DNA of 64,000 nucleotides, from contig CM064433.1 in assembly GCA_032690845.1 (NCBI GenBank), positions 43,398,658-43,462,657 on the forward strand, given 5' to 3'. Made by a program: the position numbers and the translations under genes. Of the stretch, positions 49,440 to 61,265 are shown piece after piece (the stretch's first letter is position 1; each line of letters starts with the position of its first letter). The notes below the pieces were generated by a model. That model saw nothing but the letters and a program-made list of their open reading frames with translations. It had not been told where the DNA came from and made no database searches. This stretch comes from Eleusine coracana subsp. coracana. Taxonomy: Eukaryota > Streptophyta > Magnoliopsida > Poales > Poaceae.

Positions 49440-52400
49440 GTGGTGTCCAGGGCGCTCTTGATCTCTCTCGTGCTTGATTCTCTGTCCCAGATGTCATTTG
49501 CCTACAGGAAACCAAACTCCGCGATCTCTCTCCCCAATACCTCCGCTCTTTCTCGCCGGCTCGCCTCTCTCACTACAAAACTGTAGATGCAATTGGCTCG
49601 CGCGGTGGGAATATTGTTACAGCTTGGAACCCTGCTGTGTTCACCCACCCTCTCATCGTTTGCTGCTCACCAACATACTCTCACTACGACGCTTGACTTC
49701 ACCACCACTAACCACCGCCTAACAAACACAAACGTGTACGCCCCATCTGACCATCGCCTCTCCCCTGCCTTCCTCGACGAACTCATGAACCTACTACTAA
49801 CTCCGTTCTAAAATATAAGCATTTATTAATTCTGAATACTATGTTTGATCATTCGTCTTATTTAAAATATTGTAAAAATATTATTTATTTTATAATGATA
49901 TGTTTTATCATTAGATATATTTTAACTATAACTTATTTGTTTTTATATTTTTATAAAAAAAATTAAATAAGATAAACAGTTAAACGTGAATTCCATAGTC
50001 AACACATGCATTTATTGATTCTGAAATACTACGTTTGATCATTCGTCTTATTCAAAAATATTATAAAAATATTATTTATTTTATAATGATATGTTTTATC
50101 ATTAGATATATTTTAACTATAACTTATTTGTTTTTATATTTTTATAAAAAAAATTAAATAAGATAAACAGTTAAACGTGAATTCCATAGTCAACACATGG
50201 TTATATTTTAGAACAGAGATAATACCTCTTATCTCGGGCCATGGCTTATCATGGGTGACTTCAATCTTATGCGCCATCTCACCGATAAAAAAACAACAAC
50301 CACTTTGACCAATGTCTCTCTGACGCCTTCAACGACACCATCCACAACCTAGAACTTCTCGAGCTTCCTCTACTCGACCGGTTATTCACCTGGTCCAATA
50401 ATCGCGTCATTCCTACCCTCGCGCGTCTTCATAAACACTGATCACAACGCCTTTTTCCCCAACTCAACCCTCTCATCCCTCACGCGCTCCACCTCTGATC
50501 ACACTCTCTTAACCACAATAAACACCTCCATCCCAACTCGATCCATCTTCTGGTTTGAAAACTCGTGGTTATACAACAGCCACTTCCTACCCCACCATAT
50601 GCATCCTCCCCTTCTGGACCTCTGCTGTTCGCCCTGATAATGCTGCTGGAGTTCTTGCTCGCTGTCTCAAAGCTACTCGCCATGCTGCTAAGGTTTGGTC
50701 AAAAAAGCACACGAGCACCACCTGCACTCCACCTAAATTGCAAATTTCTCATTAACCTCTTTGATACCTTCGAGGAGTTCCGTGTTCTTTCTACAGGAGA
50801 ATTTCTTCTACGAGCTGCAGCTCGTGACCGCTTAGCTCTGCTAGTCCGCGAGCGAGCTGCATATTGGAAGCAAAGGGGCAAAATCGAAGCCATAAGAGAA
50901 GGAGACTCCAACACAGCTTTCCACCATGCGCATGCCTCCAACAACATGCGCCACCACAACATCAAGTCCATTGAAGTATCAGGAGAGATTATTATGGGAC
51001 ATGATGCCAAAGTTGCAGCATTCACGTCTTTCTACACAGGGTTGTTGGGCACGGCTCAGCCCACGAACTGGCAGTTCGACCTTTCACTGCTCTACCCGCG
51101 GATCGCAGACTCGACACTGAAACGCTCGATCTGTTCACCATTCACTCTAGATGAAGCAAAGCGTGCGCTCCAGTCCATGAACAAATTCAGCGCACCGGGG
51201 CCAGATGGTTTTGGCCCGAGCTTCTTCACTGCAGCTTGGGATCACATAATGCCTCAAATACAGAACTTGATCACAGATTTTAGCAACGGTGCAGCAGAAT
51301 TGGAAAGGATAAACCGAGCCTACATCGTCTTGTTTCCAAAAAAAAGCCTGGTATTGTTTCTCCATCAGCGTACCGGCCAACATCCTTGCAGAACTGCCCG
51401 CCAAAGATCTTAGCCAAGATGTCAACCTTGCGGCTGCAAAGAGAAATAACAAAGCTGGTGGACATAGATCAAACAGGATTCATTCAAGGAAGGTCAATCT
51501 CAGAAAATTTCATCTTGGCTACAGAACTTGTACTGCAAGTCTGTTATAAACGAAAAGTTCCAACTTTGGTTTTGAAACTGGATTTTACAAAAGCTTTCGA
51601 CTCTGTCTCGTGGGAGAGCTTGCGACACATCCAGCTTGCGCGAGGTTTCCCGGAACAATGGTGTGATTGGATTGACACCTTGCTCAGCACATCTCGATCG
51701 GCAGTTTTGGTTAACGGCTGCCCTGGACCATGGATCACATGCAAAAGAGGGTCTTCGGCAGGGAGATCCACTCTCGCCGTACCTCTTCCTCCTAGTTACT
51801 GATGTACTGCAGACACTCATCAAAAAAGATGGTTCAGTCAGACACCCCCTCATCGATGCCAGGTCGTGCCCTGTCCTACAATATGCGGATGATACACTTA
51901 TTCTCTTACGAGCTGACCTCCAAGATGTTCTGCAACTCAAGACAATTCTAGATCGCTTCTCTCAAGCAACCGGGCTTACCATCAACTACAGCAAGAGCAC
52001 TGTTGTTCTGATGCATGTTACAGAAGAGGACATACCCCGATACCTTAACATTCTTGGCTGTGAGAGAGAAGGTTTCCCACAAACCTATCTAGGGCTACCG
52101 TTGTCCAATGAAAAATTGCGGATCTCTGCATTCAGCCCAATGGTGTGCAAGACTGACAAGCACCTTGCTGGCTGGGAGGCCAGCTTTCTTAATCACATCG
52201 GTAGAACTGAGCTCATCAACTCTGTATTGGGCAGTCTCCCAACGTATGCAATGTCTGCCCTCCCACTCCCACAGGGAACCATCGATGCCTTGGAAAAGAA
52301 AAATCGAGCTTTTCTATGGGCTGGGAAGGACAAAGCATCCGGAGCGCAATGCCTTGTTGCTTGGGAAAATGTCACACAGCCAAAGGAAAATGGTGGCTTG

Positions 52401-52628
52401 GGGGTGAAAAATATTGCTGTGCAAAACCAATGCTTACTGCTTAAACTACTACACAGACTTCATTACCCAGCTGATTCGGCATGGGCAACTTGGGCAAGGT
52501 CTGAAATCTGCGTTGCAACACTAAAAGGAAACTTAGATGGAACTCACTGGCAAGCTCTACGGTGCCTCCTGCCTGCCTACCAAAGCATTACCATGTCCAA
52601 AGTGGGTGATGGAAACGCTACAGATTTT
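49440..52628 (+). mobile_element. LINE 2: decayed ORF2 (endonuclease and reverse transcriptase)
   Basis: Endonuclease pieces read VICLQETKLRDLSP near 49490 and, after a MITE insertion, WLIMGDFNLM near 50240. The reverse transcriptase follows from about 51180 (FSAPGPDGFGPSFF, IDQTGFIQGRSISENF, LVLKLDFTKAFDSVSW, RQGDPLSPYLF, LQYADDTLIL), then the thumb region to 52628 (GGLGVKNIAVQNQ, VGDGNATDF). The catalytic YADD is present but the frame shifts near 51350 and 51740 and is broken elsewhere. The zinc-binding C-terminus and 3' end are missing, so the copy is dead. Confidence 0.8.
49799..50220. mobile_element. Stowaway-like MITE with dimeric interior
   Basis: Ends CTCCGTTCTAAAATATAA (49801-49818) and, reverse-complemented, CTCTGTTCTAAAATATAA (about 50201-50218) match the Stowaway-type CTCCCTCCGTT terminus. 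The interior consists of two near-identical units of 189 bp (about 49819-50007 and 50008-50199), each with TTTGATCATTCGTCTTATT and AATTCCATAGTCAACACATG. It interrupts the endonuclease region of LINE 2. Confidence 0.75.
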
Positions 52629-53204
52629 TAGCATGATACGATTTATTTGCTCGTCACTAATACTGCTCTGACGGGGATGTACAAACCCGTCGCTGATGTT
52701 GTGACGGGAAATTAGAAACCCGCCATTGATTCTGTGAAGAGAAATTAGAAACCGGTTGTTGATTCTGTGATGGGAAATTAGAAACCCGTCGTTGATATTG
52801 TGATGGTTAAAAAAAAGGCAAACCGACACACAGACACATCCCTGACCGGATCACGGCTGTTGTACTAAATATTGACACTAGAAATATATTTTTTTTCTCC
52901 ATTCCATGTTGTTGAACTGTTATGAGATTTATAAGAAATATACATTGATTTCATGCTGATATACAATTTTTCTTAAAGCATTTTAGAAGTATAAACATGC
53001 TTTTTAGTAAACTAAATATTACATTCTTGCTTTAGCAAAGATTACATGTCAAGGAAAGAGGGTACCTGCCATAAGCTCACACAATCTCCTAGTGGTAGTG
53101 CTACCAGATTATAGCAGACAATAGCTATGGCAAAAGAATCTGCAAAACAAATAAACTCTGCTCATGTCAATACTGACTAATTAAGTTCAGTTCACAATAC
53201 AGAA
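52629..53204. other. Spacer with a 33-bp tandem repeat
   Basis: The LINE stops at about 52628. A tandem array follows at 52686-52802, then AT-rich sequence with no recognised feature. Confidence 0.45.
52686..52802. repeat. 33-bp tandem repeat, three units plus partials
   Basis: The unit is TGTGAYGGGAAATTAGAAAC followed by CCGTCGTTGATTC, with small changes between copies. Short arrays of GACGGGTTT-type words are typical of subterminal regions of CACTA transposons, but no CACTA end was identified. Confidence 0.7.
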
Positions 53205-53653
53205 ATGCAACTTTTAAATTGGCAAAATCATCACAAAAGGAAAAGGAGAAGTAGATTATGGGAAAATCCAAAGGACGACCAAGATTCCCTCCCCAAAATG
53301 GCAGAGCGCTTTTGTTCGGACAAACGGCTTCAAACTGGCACTACAGTACTAGTAGCACGTTGGACCAGCCCAAGAGCTCCTGTGTCTGCAGTGTCGTTTT
53401 GCAAGAAAGTAAAAAGAAAGAAAAAAAAAAAGGTCGCCGGGGAGGGCTCAACGGCGCGGCCAAGCAAGAAAGGCTCCACCTTGGTCCACGCACGCGTACA
53501 CGGCCGACCGGACCGCACAAAACACAGAGAGAAAGAAGAAGAGAGCAATGGTGGCGCTGAGCTCGACGACGCCGCTGACGAGGGTTTAGTCGCGCGTGCG
53601 GAGGGCCGGCCGGGATCGGAGGAGTACGCGGCGCGGGCGGCGGCGAGCTCGCA
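53205..53653 (+). promoter_or_regulatory. B2 leader region, with uORF and exon-like repeat
   Basis: The segment at 53550-53653 is alignable with the B1 leader. A 14-codon uORF lies at 53548-53589. At 53431-53480 a block (GGGGAGGGCTCAACGGCG, CAAGAAAGGCTCC) repeats the coding unit GLNGEA-x-QER-x-RL found within exon 1, but outside the main frame. The region from 53205 is open in another frame and runs into exon 1 out of register; I regard that ORF as a shadow. Confidence 0.45.
53548..53589 (+). other. uORF in B2 leader (14 codons)
   Basis: Reads MVALSSTTPLTRV and a stop, 64 bp before the main ATG. The last ten codons and stop match the B1 uORF. Confidence 0.4.
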
Positions 53654-56600
53654 ATGGAAGAAGGCGGCGGAAGGCGCGACGGCGAGCAGGCACCCGGCCC
53701 CGGCGAAGGACGGCTGCGCCGTCGCCGAGCCAGGCGCAACAGGAAGAAGAGCAACGGCGACACGGCCGGTCAAGGCTCAGCCTCCGAGCCGCACGGAAGC
53801 CGCGACGGCGACACGGTCGGCGGCCACGCGGTACAGGCCGCGCCGCCGCGCGCCGGCGAGGAAACTAGTGGCGGCGGTGGCCGTGGAGGGCTCAACGGCG
53901 AGGCCGGCCAAGAAAGGTCTCGCCTTTCCGGTCCCGAGGCAGGGAGCAACGGGGACGAAGAGGACGAAGAGCAAAGGCCCGACCTTGGCCGCGTTCAGCC
54001 GCTGCAGAGCGGGGACCAGAAGGGCGGAGGCCTGGACGTCCAGCTCGGCGACCACAACGGCGAGGCCGAGCAGAAAAGGCTCCGCCTTGGAGGCCAGGCC
54101 CCTCACCAGCAGGGCGCCGGAGGACCTGGGGCTCACCGGGGCAAAGATGGAAATGGCCGCGCTCCGGCGAGCAATCCAGTGCGCGGAGGCGAGGATGGAA
54201 TGATCGGCGGCAATGGCGAAGTGAATTCCAATGGCGGCAGAGGATCTGAAGGTCGCCGGGGAGGGGACGACGGCAATGTCGCACGAGATAGGCTTGGCCT
54301 TGCTGCAAGCCTGGGAGTTACAATGCCGGGCGGCAGCGGACAGCCGGCACCAATGGGTCGCCGGCGAGGTGGAGTCCCCGTCCCACCCCAGCCTGACGGC
54401 GGTGGGGGTGGCTCCGCTGCTGCGACGAGCCAGCAACTGGCCACCGGAGCGGTGGAGTTGGCAGCCGCACCCATTGCTCCTCGATCCAAGTTGCTGGAGA
54501 TGAGGAGTACCTTCCTGTCGGATGCGGTGCTCTCCTGGACTGTAAGCGACGTGCTTAACGAGAATCTCTACAGGGACCAGGTGCTTGAACATTCAATTAT
54601 TACATGTATCTTGCCTTTTAACTACTGTACTTAGTCAATGCTAGTATCTGTGAAACCGACTGTTAATGCATTGTAGCCACCTAGTACCATCGATGCCCAG
54701 CATCTTCCCTTTTCAACTGCTTATTAGTTATTACTACGGTACTAGTATTTATGAAGATAACCGTTTATGCAATGTAGCCACCTAGTAGTATCCTTGTCCA
54801 TTTCTTAGAATTTTATTTGTCCAAGGTGTCATCTAGCTTAATTTGCTTATGTAAGTCGGCAAACTTCTGTAAAATGGTCCTTTTATTGTCCAAATCGTCC
54901 TAGTTAGTATTCATTTGCCTACTTGGTGTCTTCATTGCAACCATGTCACTCAAGTGAACAAATTCATAATTTGCATTACTATAAAGCCCGTACCAGAGTT
55001 AAAAAATCTAGGTGAAAAAAAATCTAAACTTGTTTAGGGAACATAAATAGTTTGTTTGACTATTTTCTCTTTTTATTCTGATGTGTACCAAATAGTGATA
55101 CAAATGATGACAGTTGGTTAATTTGAATTACATGGATGCCATGGGGACACAAACTAGGTGAACCGTTTAGCAAGTTCAGCACCATGAATGTGTAAACTAA
55201 GAGTTCTCATACTTAAACGACACCCCTAGATAAGTTGAAGCCTGGCCAAATATTTTACTGTTATTTTTCTATGCATCCTTCGCATGATCTATAGTGAACA
55301 TATAATGCAATGCTACTATGTATTGGTTTGAAATTTTACCAAATTATTTTATCTATTCCAGGTGCAACAAATTCCCATTAAATTTGAATCACATGAACAT
55401 TATGCCAACGTGTATTCCACACTTCTGTTGGAAGAAACAAGGGCAATCCTATGTTCGGATATACACAACATTGTAGACCGTGAGTATTGCCAGTTGGTTG
55501 CAGTTACATCGTGCGGTTCTCCATCGCTATATTATCTTGACATTGCTCTAAAGGAAACAAGTTCAGATCCTATCAACTGTCATCATATAGCAAAAGACTT
55601 TGATGTTTGCTTGTTGAGCTTGACACCTCCGAGGGACTCACATTTCAATATTAAATCTTGTTATCTCGGATTAGCAACAGACATTGGACGAGACACCTTT
55701 TATCAGAGAAGTTTCAAAGTTGCAGTGTCGACCGGTGAAATGTTTCAACCTGAGAAAATTAAATTCGTTAGTTTCCTAACCAACATTGGTTATAAATTGA
55801 AAATATCGAAGGCTCTTTCACTCTGTGATGAAAGTGATAAGACTGCTGTTCAAGCTGTTCCAGAGCTCTTCCAAAAGGTAACATATTAATTGTCAAATCT
55901 CCGTGGATTCTATAATTTCTAGATAAGTTATTTGACAACTGAAAACTTTGGCTCTCTCTTTTAGGTTGCAAAAAGATGCGACAGTTGCGGTCCATCACAC
56001 AACTGCAAGAATGTGGTGGCTGCACTTTCTTCAAGGCTTTGCTGTCAACATCAACCACATACTGAGGTAGTGTTCGCTCCTCCCGGGACTCTAAATGGCT
56101 GCGTTCCTACTCTTTTGAAAGAGTCCCTTCGTTTAAGTCAAAGGGTCCTCATTTGTATCCCAAAGGAGGATTGTCTTCCTGAATTTCTCATTAATCTGGA
56201 TGACCTTGTTGGTACTTCGAGTGAATTTGCTGGACTTCTTTTACTAAACAGTGTTGCGGGACTTCGGACATGCAGCAAATTTGAGAAAGCATGCCTAGAA
56301 AACAAGGCCCAAGAAGTATATTGCTGTTTGGAACAGTGCACAGGCCAGCTGAAATGGTTGTCTAGCCTCCTGGACCTTGAAGCTTTCAATCACTCGCCGC
56401 GCTGCCCAGATGCTACAAAGTGTGAAAAATGTAGATTGCAGTTTCCCTTCTCTATTCAACTCTTCACTGAGAGGTTCACTGATATATTGATGAAGCTTCG
56501 TGACTCTCTATGTTATTTGGTCAACAACGCTTCAGCATTATGTTTGCCTGGTGAAGACTCTAAGAATATTTTGGAATTGATGCAGCTAATGAAAAAAGTT

Positions 56601-59600
56601 GAAGACTCGTTGCGCCGTAAGGATTTGACAGATGAGGGTGTAATAGTGGCATTTGGACTTAATCTATATATTCCTGGTGCTGCTTCAATGAACAATGCCT
56701 ACCACACAGCTGAGATATTGAATGAAACTAGGATGAGTTGTGTAAGACTCATCGATAAACTTCTGAAATCATTGAAATTGCCTCACCTGGAAAATAGGGA
56801 TGCCCTGGACAGATTCTGCATCCAACATTCTAGCATCATTGTTGCACCACTTGACTGCATGGAGAAGTTGCATGACCAAGAGATGAAGACATTTGATATA
56901 TTAATAGTCACTGGTTCTAGTCAAATTACAGATTCTGATTTGCTAGTTCCTCTTGGGCTTGACGTTGGTCATATATTCTTCTTTGGAGACCACCTGCATT
57001 TGCAGCGCTTTGTCCAAAGCAAGGTATCACTAGCTTTTCAAACTGAAAATAGATCTTCCAATCATTGGTCGTTGTTCATGTAAAATTATCTCATTCACTT
57101 AGGAATTGACGTTTACTTTTCTACTTCTGCTTTACCAAATATTAGACATCCCTTTCTTTTCCTGAGAAAACTACAATGGTGGTGACCCACCTGATATTTT
57201 TCATTTTTGTTAAGATACTAGATATCTTATCAGTATGTAGTGCACTATGGAGCAGCAAAGTGTTTCCTCAGGTGCACAATGTTTGGTTCTTGGCCGTTTC
57301 TGTTCCTGTTCTCACCAGTGTAATTTCTTCTTCCTAACCCCATTGGCTGTCTCCAAAGGGCCACACCAGAAAATTTGCATATTCTGCTGGTACTATGCAT
57401 TTTTATTAGTGTTGGTCGTTTGCACTTTTGTTGGTTACATACCTCATCTGTTCATTATTGTTTGTCATTATATATGTGCACTTATATTTTGCTACCTACA
57501 AAGGTTATCTTTATCTTTGCAAAATATCATTCCTAACATTGTTATGTTTTCATGCTTTCATACTAATTCTTTCAAGTTTGTACTTAATTATGTCCTGAAT
57601 AAAGCAACGGTCAGCCTTAACTAACATATTTTGTTTGGTAATTATTAGATTTGTAAAGAAGCTGGGTTTGATAGGAGCATTTATGAAAGACTTCAACAAT
57701 CAACTTCTGAGAAACTAACATTGACGCATCAGTATGTTAGGCATCCAGCATTGAATGAATTCATAAGTAACCTTTTTTACAATGAGAGTATTATGGATGG
57801 CCCCAGTGTCATATCTATGGAGTACAAGAATGAGTTTAGATCCCTTGGATTACCTATAGTTAGTTTTATGGATGTTCTATCTGTTGAATCAAAATCTATT
57901 CATTCAGGAAAGTGCTATATCAATTTTGCTGCCATAGTTATGCTACTACGCCAACTCAGTGCAGGTATATATATCTCCGTTCTCACATGTAGCAATATGT
58001 TCTTGTTCTGACATTAAGTATAAATTAAAAGATGCTTATCTTCTTTTATCTCCATATTTTTTCCCTGCACCATAAACCTTTGCACAAACCAAACACCTAA
58101 CATATTGCAGAAATATATACGGTTTATTAAGTTTTTATTCAGTCAGGCTGAAAAAACATGCTGCCAGCACACATAAGTTGTACGGTGTAAACATGCTATT
58201 GTTTATTTGCTGACACTTAGCATGTAGTTTATCATATATATGATTTATTTTCCTGCCGGTGGCTTGTATTTTCGTGGTTAATGATTTATTTCATCCATCT
58301 ATTTTATTTGGCTGCTGTTACAGATCGGACAGATGCTGATGAAAAGCTATGTTTGGGCCTGGTGTGTTTATCAAATGATGAAGTCAATGCTGTTGAGGTT
58401 CTATTAAGAAACGAGAAAGAAATAAATGATAGATTTCATCTAGAAGTAAAGTTTGTTGGTAACTTGAAAGGCGAGTTATTTGATGTGATAATCATACCCA
58501 GTATTGTTGAAGATCTTGCTGAACTTAATTGTGTCAATGCAAACAGTCTAAATGTAGCTTTGAGTAGTTCAAGGTATATATCCACAACTAATTGTTAATT
58601 TGTAATGAATTTCACTTTCGGTACTGTGATGTTTTTTTTGCAACAATTTGGTATTGTGATGTTTTGTCTTTCTATAAAATTATGCATTGACAAACATTTT
58701 ATCTTTTCTAGGCACTACTGTGTCATGATTGGTGACCATGAAACTTTGTCTCAGAGCCGAGGTGTTTGGAAAAAAGTGTCAGAATATATGAGGGATCGGG
58801 ACCTTATAATCACCGTGGATATAAACGCACTAACTGAGGTGATGAACAAGTTGGAAACAAATGTTGTGGATATGTTAAGCGGTTCAGCACATTTAAAAAA
58901 ACTGGTAAGTTTAAATTGAAAGCAGACCTAACATCAGTAGAAAGCTGTTGAGGTTCACTATGAAGTGAAAGCAGACCTAACAGTCAAGTAACTGTTATGA
59001 GTAGAATATTTTTCTTCTTTAGCATTGATCGATAGTTAAAATGTGTCATTATTCATAGAAAACCAATTCTAAGAATGTTTTGTCACTTTTAGCAGTATAT
59101 TTGCACTTGTCTATTTTTTTATTTGGATTATGACAAGGGGATGTAACAATGTACAGCCTGGACAAGAACGTACTTGGGATGGCAGACCATTTCGAACCAA
59201 ACCTGTTTTGGCCGATGTTCGGGACCAACGAGGCCAAGCAGGTATGTTACAATACCTTAGAACTTAACCTGTTCTTCTAGTTATTACTTTTTAATTCAAT
59301 ACTTGTGGTTGATACCCTCATTTTGTTATCAGACAGTTGTGTTTTGCAAGCAACCTCTGGAGCAGGGGATTCAATGATGAAGCATCATAATGCTAGCCTG
59401 ACACCTCCTCGAGATTGCAGATTGAAGTTATCTGTGGATGACTTTAAGAAGAAGCATGAGAAGGGTTCAGGCAAGAAGTTTACAGCAGAAGACATTGCTG
59501 ACAGGGGGAAAAGGCGCCTTGTAACAGCATTCGAAAAATTTAAAGAGCATGGTGTTGAGGGCAGAAACAAATGTCAGACCAAGGTGAGGACTACTTTTAC

Positions 59601-60451
59601 TTTTAATACCCATGGACTGTTCCGATGAGCCATCATATGAAATATGAGTTCTACAAGAAATTACTTCTGAAATTTCGTAACATTTTCACATTACCATTTA
59701 TTTCTTGTATGATGGCAAATATAGTGCAGTGTGTCCATTCAAAGTGAAACCTATATTCTTGTTGATAGCCTCTACCGATCATTTAGATGACATAGATATA
59801 TCAGTAAATATTCGTCATACAGTTGAGTTGGTCAATGTATCAACTGCCAACGCTGACATTCTTGTATGGGGCTGGGCTTTCGAGAGTGATTACGATGTTT
59901 TTGTTGGACTTCTCATTATTGATTTCAGGGCCAAAACATAGTCACGTTTGGAACTTCGACGTGATGATGCTTGAAAACTAATTTAAAATGAAGTGTGTTA
60001 GCATGGTTATGACGTTCTCACTAATGAAGTGTGTTATTTCTTGCACTCCCAGGTAGTCAGGCTATCTGCATACAAGGAAATCGTGGCCGACAGCAAGGTG
60101 AACCCCAAAAGTACTGATGACGTGAAGGACCTTCTTGAGATGGGTAATGTATTGGTCGGCTCTTTCAAACTATCCATGAACTACTTTAATCTGAGGCCTG
60201 GCGAAATCTACGTCTTCGATGATAAGAAACCAATCAAGCACTCTAAGTCCAATTTGATGGCATCCCATGCCGTGATGATGATTGGCATAGGACACACCAA
60301 GACCCCCCGAGATCGCTATTTTCGTCACATGGGCATGCAAAATAGCGAGGGTCGTCTGTTCGGAATCAACGGCTTGGGCAGGGTGGCGAAGACAAGTGTT
60401 AAGGATCTTTTTCAGATCGAGCTAGAGAAGCCAGGGCTCGAGCCATTTTGA
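53654..60451 (+). CDS. B2: degenerate SEN1/UPF1-like helicase fused to papain-like domain, 1331 aa
   Basis: Nine exons: 53654-54580, 55362-55877, 55965-57023, 57649-57964, 58324-58573, 58712-58904, 59157-59241, 59333-59583, 60053-60451. Phases match B1 at every junction. Residues 1-309 are Gly/Glu/Arg-rich with RLRRRRARRNRKK, ending WTVSDVLNENLYRDQ. Residues 310-481 contain LLLEETRAIL. The helicase-like part has APPGTLNG (519-526, Lys absent), FDILIVTGSSQ (DEAA lost, near 796-801), GDHLHLQRFV (822-831), HQYVRHP (861-867) and LNVALSSSRHY (motif VI-like, partly preserved). Six cysteines at 601, 602, 606, 628, 634 and 637 are shared with B1. The papain-like part has VRDQRGQADSCVLQAT (Cys1118), SHAVMMIGIG (His1271) and QNSEG (Asn1296). 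The protease may be active; the ATPase probably is not. It converges with A4. Confidence 0.83.
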
Positions 60452-60545
60452 CTGTCAGATTGATCATTAAAGAACAGTGCCTGTGATGTAGAAAGAACCT
60501 CATACTAGCCATTTTGACTGTCAGATTGATCATTGAAGAACAGTG
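60442..60545 (+). repeat. 38-bp direct repeat at the B2 stop
   Basis: GCCATTTTGACTGTCAGATT and the following 18 bp occur at 60442-60479 and 60508-60545 with one difference. The first copy contains the stop codon, so the duplication spans the end of the coding region and the 3' UTR. Confidence 0.85.
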
Positions 60546-61265
60546 TGATACAAAGCAGACTTGGGGTGAGACTTTGCACTCAATTTGCATGTAAGTAGTG
60601 CTGCGTGCAAATTGAAGCCTGAATGGCGGGATAGAAGTGTGTTTGTAACACGGCGAGTTGTAACTGACTGCAGCAATTTTTTTTTTTTTTGTGAACGGCA
60701 CAGGAAGACTTGCATTAGATATTCGCTAAACAATCCATGCGCATGGATTCATTTGACTATTGGATGACCTACACTGGATGTACTGGTTGAAATGGAGACA
60801 CTTAGTACGCCGATGATATGTTTTTGCTTCTAGGAACGTGTCCACGGTGCACAAGGCATTAATAGAGCCGCAGACATTCGCATGACCTCATTTTTGGCCA
60901 GCTCTACAAACTCTGGCCAAGCCTTTTGTACTCACTCTCACATCGTCATGCATTCCTCATCCCACCACCCATATAAAAGCAAAAAGGTCAAGATGGAGTA
61001 GACGTTTTTCGTTCCTCGTTTGACATAAACCAAGTTCCTAGTTACACTTTTGACACTTTTGTCAGCTCACGTGGAAACTGAATGCATACCAACAAACCAT
61101 CTTAATTTAAGGTTCATAAACAAAAGTTATAATAATACACATGTCAATGTCTACTACGCATAGAACGATGATTCAAAACAAAATAAAGTGCAACCACATA
61201 ATCTAACATCATTACAAAGGTCCAAGTCACTATCAGAAACTGTCTTACTAATAAATAGCTTTCAT
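60546..61265. other. Space between the 3' ends of B2 and A4
   Basis: B2 and A4 stop codons are 815 bp apart. A poly-T run at 60677-60690, followed by GTGAACGGCACAGGAAGAC, looks like the tail of a retroelement on the minus strand. No gene. Confidence 0.45.

Noticed and set aside
51636..52631. 331-codon ORF as a functional reverse transcriptase
   Set aside because: It is only a part of a broken LINE ORF2, with frameshifts upstream and no 3' end.
53205..54203. 332-codon ORF overlapping B2 exon 1 in another frame
   Set aside because: It does not join the downstream exons and its peptide has no counterpart in B1. It is treated as a shadow.
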